Below, piece by piece: positions 61,862 to 64,000 of a stretch of 64,000 nt of DNA. The notes under the pieces are model-generated. The model saw only the letters and a list, made by a program, of their open reading frames with translations. It made no database searches and was not told the origin of the DNA. Position 1 is the first letter of the stretch. Each line of letters opens with the position of its first letter. The stretch is from assembly GCF_004193775.1 (NCBI RefSeq), contig NC_041011.1, forward strand, positions 10,505,656 to 10,569,655, given 5' to 3'. The stretch is from Glycine soja (lineage: Eukaryota; Streptophyta; Magnoliopsida; Fabales; Fabaceae). The translations under genes were made by a program, and so were the position numbers.

Positions 61862-62640
61862 AAAGGTTTGGTTTGGCGAACTAGAGTCTGATATGATGAG
61901 CCAAGGGCGCCTCTGTGGACTTTCTGACCTGTATTTTGACCGCATTAAAATGGTTTCAAGATTAAGTGAATCTCAATTGAATGCCTTATATGGTATGTGC
62001 AAATGATTTTCTATATAAACCATTCTGGGTACAGAAATGTATATCTGTACTGAGTTTTTTTTCCAGGTAGTTTTCTTTTACAGCGTCAATCTTATCTGTT
62101 ATTTGAAGAATAATTAGGTTTAATAATTAATTAAGGAAAATGATAGTTAATTTATTACCAAAGGAGGGATATGAAATATTTTTTAGCATACTCCTTCTAA
62201 CACACCATCTCTAATTAGTTGGAATTTATTGAGAACTACAAATTCAAGAGAGAGAAAATCATTACATATGATGTGGGACTCAACAAATTTTGTCATTTCC
62301 AATGAATGTCAACCAATAAAAGAAAATGTATTGAAAATAATTTGTTCCTAACTTTTATCTTTTTTACTATATATCAATTATATTTTGGTACAATTGACTT
62401 TATACTCCCGTTGCAGTTTGCACCACTGAGAAATGAGTCATATCATGTTGAACTTGTTTATCTCAATTTGACTGGATAAGAATCAGTTATGTTTAAATCT
62501 AAATTTGAATTTATTTTTTTTCAAGCTGAAAGTCAATTCAATTCAAGCTCATGAACCAATTTCAAGCTGAAAGTCAATTCAGTTATGTTTGAAGCTCAAT
62601 TTGAATTTATTTTTTTTGAAGCTCAATTTGAATTTATTTT
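61862..62640. other. upstream region of the MADS-box gene, no gene
   Basis: AT-rich. Direct repeats occur at 62520-62640: TCAAGCTGAAAGTCAATTCA twice, and GAAGCTCAATTTGAATTTAT two to three times. No coding signal. Confidence 0.5.
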
Positions 62641-64000
62641 AGAACTAAACGTTGGTTAAGTTGTTTTGATCTTTTTCCGCAAGATCGATTTTAACCGCAC
62701 AAAAAATCGTTTAAGGCATTGGACTATTAAATGATCTTTTGAAAGGACAAAAACGTTAAGGTGTTGGACCATTAACGATCTCTTAATTTAGAAATGTTAA
62801 GACATTATACCATTAACAATCTCTTGTTTTTGAAAGGAGAGAAACGTTAAGGTGTTTGATCATTAACGATCTCTTGGGGTGGTCGACAAAAGCGGGGCTA
62901 TTGCTCCTACGCATCCTAAATTGCGATGAGGAAATCAGATCTACGTAGTTCTTGCACAAGCGGTAAAGTTATGGGTTGATTTTACGTTTTTGAACGGTCC
63001 ATGTTAACCAATAAAAGCAAAGAGAACCGTTTAAGGCGTTGGACCTTAAAACGGTTTTAAGTGACTTTTACGGACAAAGCTTGATGTGTGAGTTGATTTT
63101 AACCTTAGTTTCACTTTGGTTATTAGTCAATTCATTCAAGGAAACTTCCAAAGAAAAACATCCGATTGATTTTTTTGATTATTTTATTCAAAGATATTTT
63201 GATTATTTTATTATTATTTTTTCAAGATATTTTGATTATTTTATTATTATTTTGCTTTTTTTTGTTTAACCGAGGTTACAGCGTGAACGATTAGTTATAT
63301 TTTGCTTTAATAGTGATTAAACGACATTACAACACAAATGATCGATTGAAATTCATTTTATCATTTATTAGGCGAGATAACGGCTTAAATAAACGGTTAA
63401 AGCACGTTAAAAACGGAAGAAAAGAAAATCGAAAGTGAACGAGATGAAGATGAAAGCAAACAAAACAAGAAATGAATTGAAAGTCTCGGATTCAAACACT
63501 TACCGGTTGAAGAACGAAGAACGGACGAAGAACGATGAAGAACGCAGGAAAATCTTCACAGATTTACTCACGGAAGTGTCTCAGAAGCGTTACGGAAGCA
63601 CTTCGACTCAATTCTTCTTCACGGAAACGTGTTTTTTTTACCCAAAATAGGTGAAATGCATAGCCTAGGGGTCATGAATATTTTTGAAACAGCCCCCCTC
63701 CCCTATTTATAGGGAAAATGGGAGGTGCTTGCCGCCCAGAGGCTTCTTGAGGAAAATTTCTAAGCGCACCCCAATTACTAAGTTTACCCCCTTTTCGTAC
63801 TCTACAGAAAAGTTACGGAAGCCTTACGGAAGTTTTTCGGATTTGATTTTCATATTTTTTTCTCTTCCCTTTCACCAATATTAAGTGAAATATGCTTACC
63901 CAAGATTTTCAGAAATTTTACGGAAGCCAAGGAAGCCCCAAAAACCATTTTTCAACAAAACGTGGAGGAGCTTGCCGCCCAGTTGCTTCCTCCTTAAGCA
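62641..64000 (-). mobile_element. probable large LTR (retrotransposon), cut by the right window edge
   Basis: Near 62700-62900 a degenerate 60-80 base repeat recurs (ACGTTAAGGTGTTGGACCAT, then TTAACGATCTCTT). Further right, on the minus strand, is a strong promoter-like block CCCTATAAATAGGGG (63714-63700) flanked on both sides by variants of GGGCGGCAAGC, and frequent TTACGGAAG/CTTCCGTAA motifs. This organisation resembles the U3-R-U5 of large legume Ty3/Gypsy LTRs. No protein domain, primer site or second LTR lies in the window, so the lineage is not assigned. Confidence 0.5.
63704..63711 (-). promoter_or_regulatory. TATA box of the presumed LTR
   Basis: The minus strand reads TATAAATA inside CCCTATAAATAGGGG, a symmetric, well-formed core promoter element. 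Transcription would start near 63680 and run leftwards. Confidence 0.5.

Overview
The window is plant nuclear DNA. Genes have several exons with GT-AG introns, the background is strongly AT-rich, and transposon remnants of many classes are nested in one another. Protein style and repeat families suggest a legume, most likely Glycine (soybean or a close relative); that assignment is inference. Five protein genes are supported, all on the minus strand: (1) an RPAP2/RTR1-type RNA polymerase II CTD phosphatase homologue, cut by the left edge (573-2921, 5' UTR exon to about 3480); (2) a two-exon major-latex-protein/Bet v 1-type gene (4627-6707); (3) a seven-coding-exon RING-H2 E3 ubiquitin ligase of the RHF2A type (10396-12498, plus a 5' UTR exon near 13.8-14 kb); (4) a GC-rich single-exon gene of an uncharacterised plant family (29876-30445); (5) an intronless type I (M-alpha) MADS-box gene, AGL62-like (61239-61775). 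They have no obvious shared pathway.

Most of the rest is mobile-element material. A Mutator-like element with an 8-bp target duplication (6794-7931) sits directly behind the TATA box of gene 2. A LINE remnant (15.9-17.76 kb) carries two oppositely oriented copies of one short element. A complete but dead Copia element (17823-22699) has 217-bp LTRs and target duplications. An OTU-domain gene relic lies at 24.07-24.69 kb. A second LINE (31.98-34.74 kb) encloses a truncated Copia element, and is followed by a fragment of a WrbA/FQR1-like quinone reductase gene. A degenerate hAT transposon with both terminal inverted repeats spans 35110-38682.

From 43.80 to 56.17 kb there is an almost perfect tandem array of a 539-bp monomer (about 23 copies). 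Just beyond it is a 100-N gap. The 1,041 bases after the gap (56729-57769) repeat the 1,041 bases before it (55588-56628), so the gap very probably marks two overlapping contigs placed end to end, not a biological duplication. The right end (about 62.64-64.00 kb) looks like part of a large LTR read on the minus strand.

Exon boundaries were placed by reading splice signals and reading frame by eye. Family names come from recognised motifs; no search was run.
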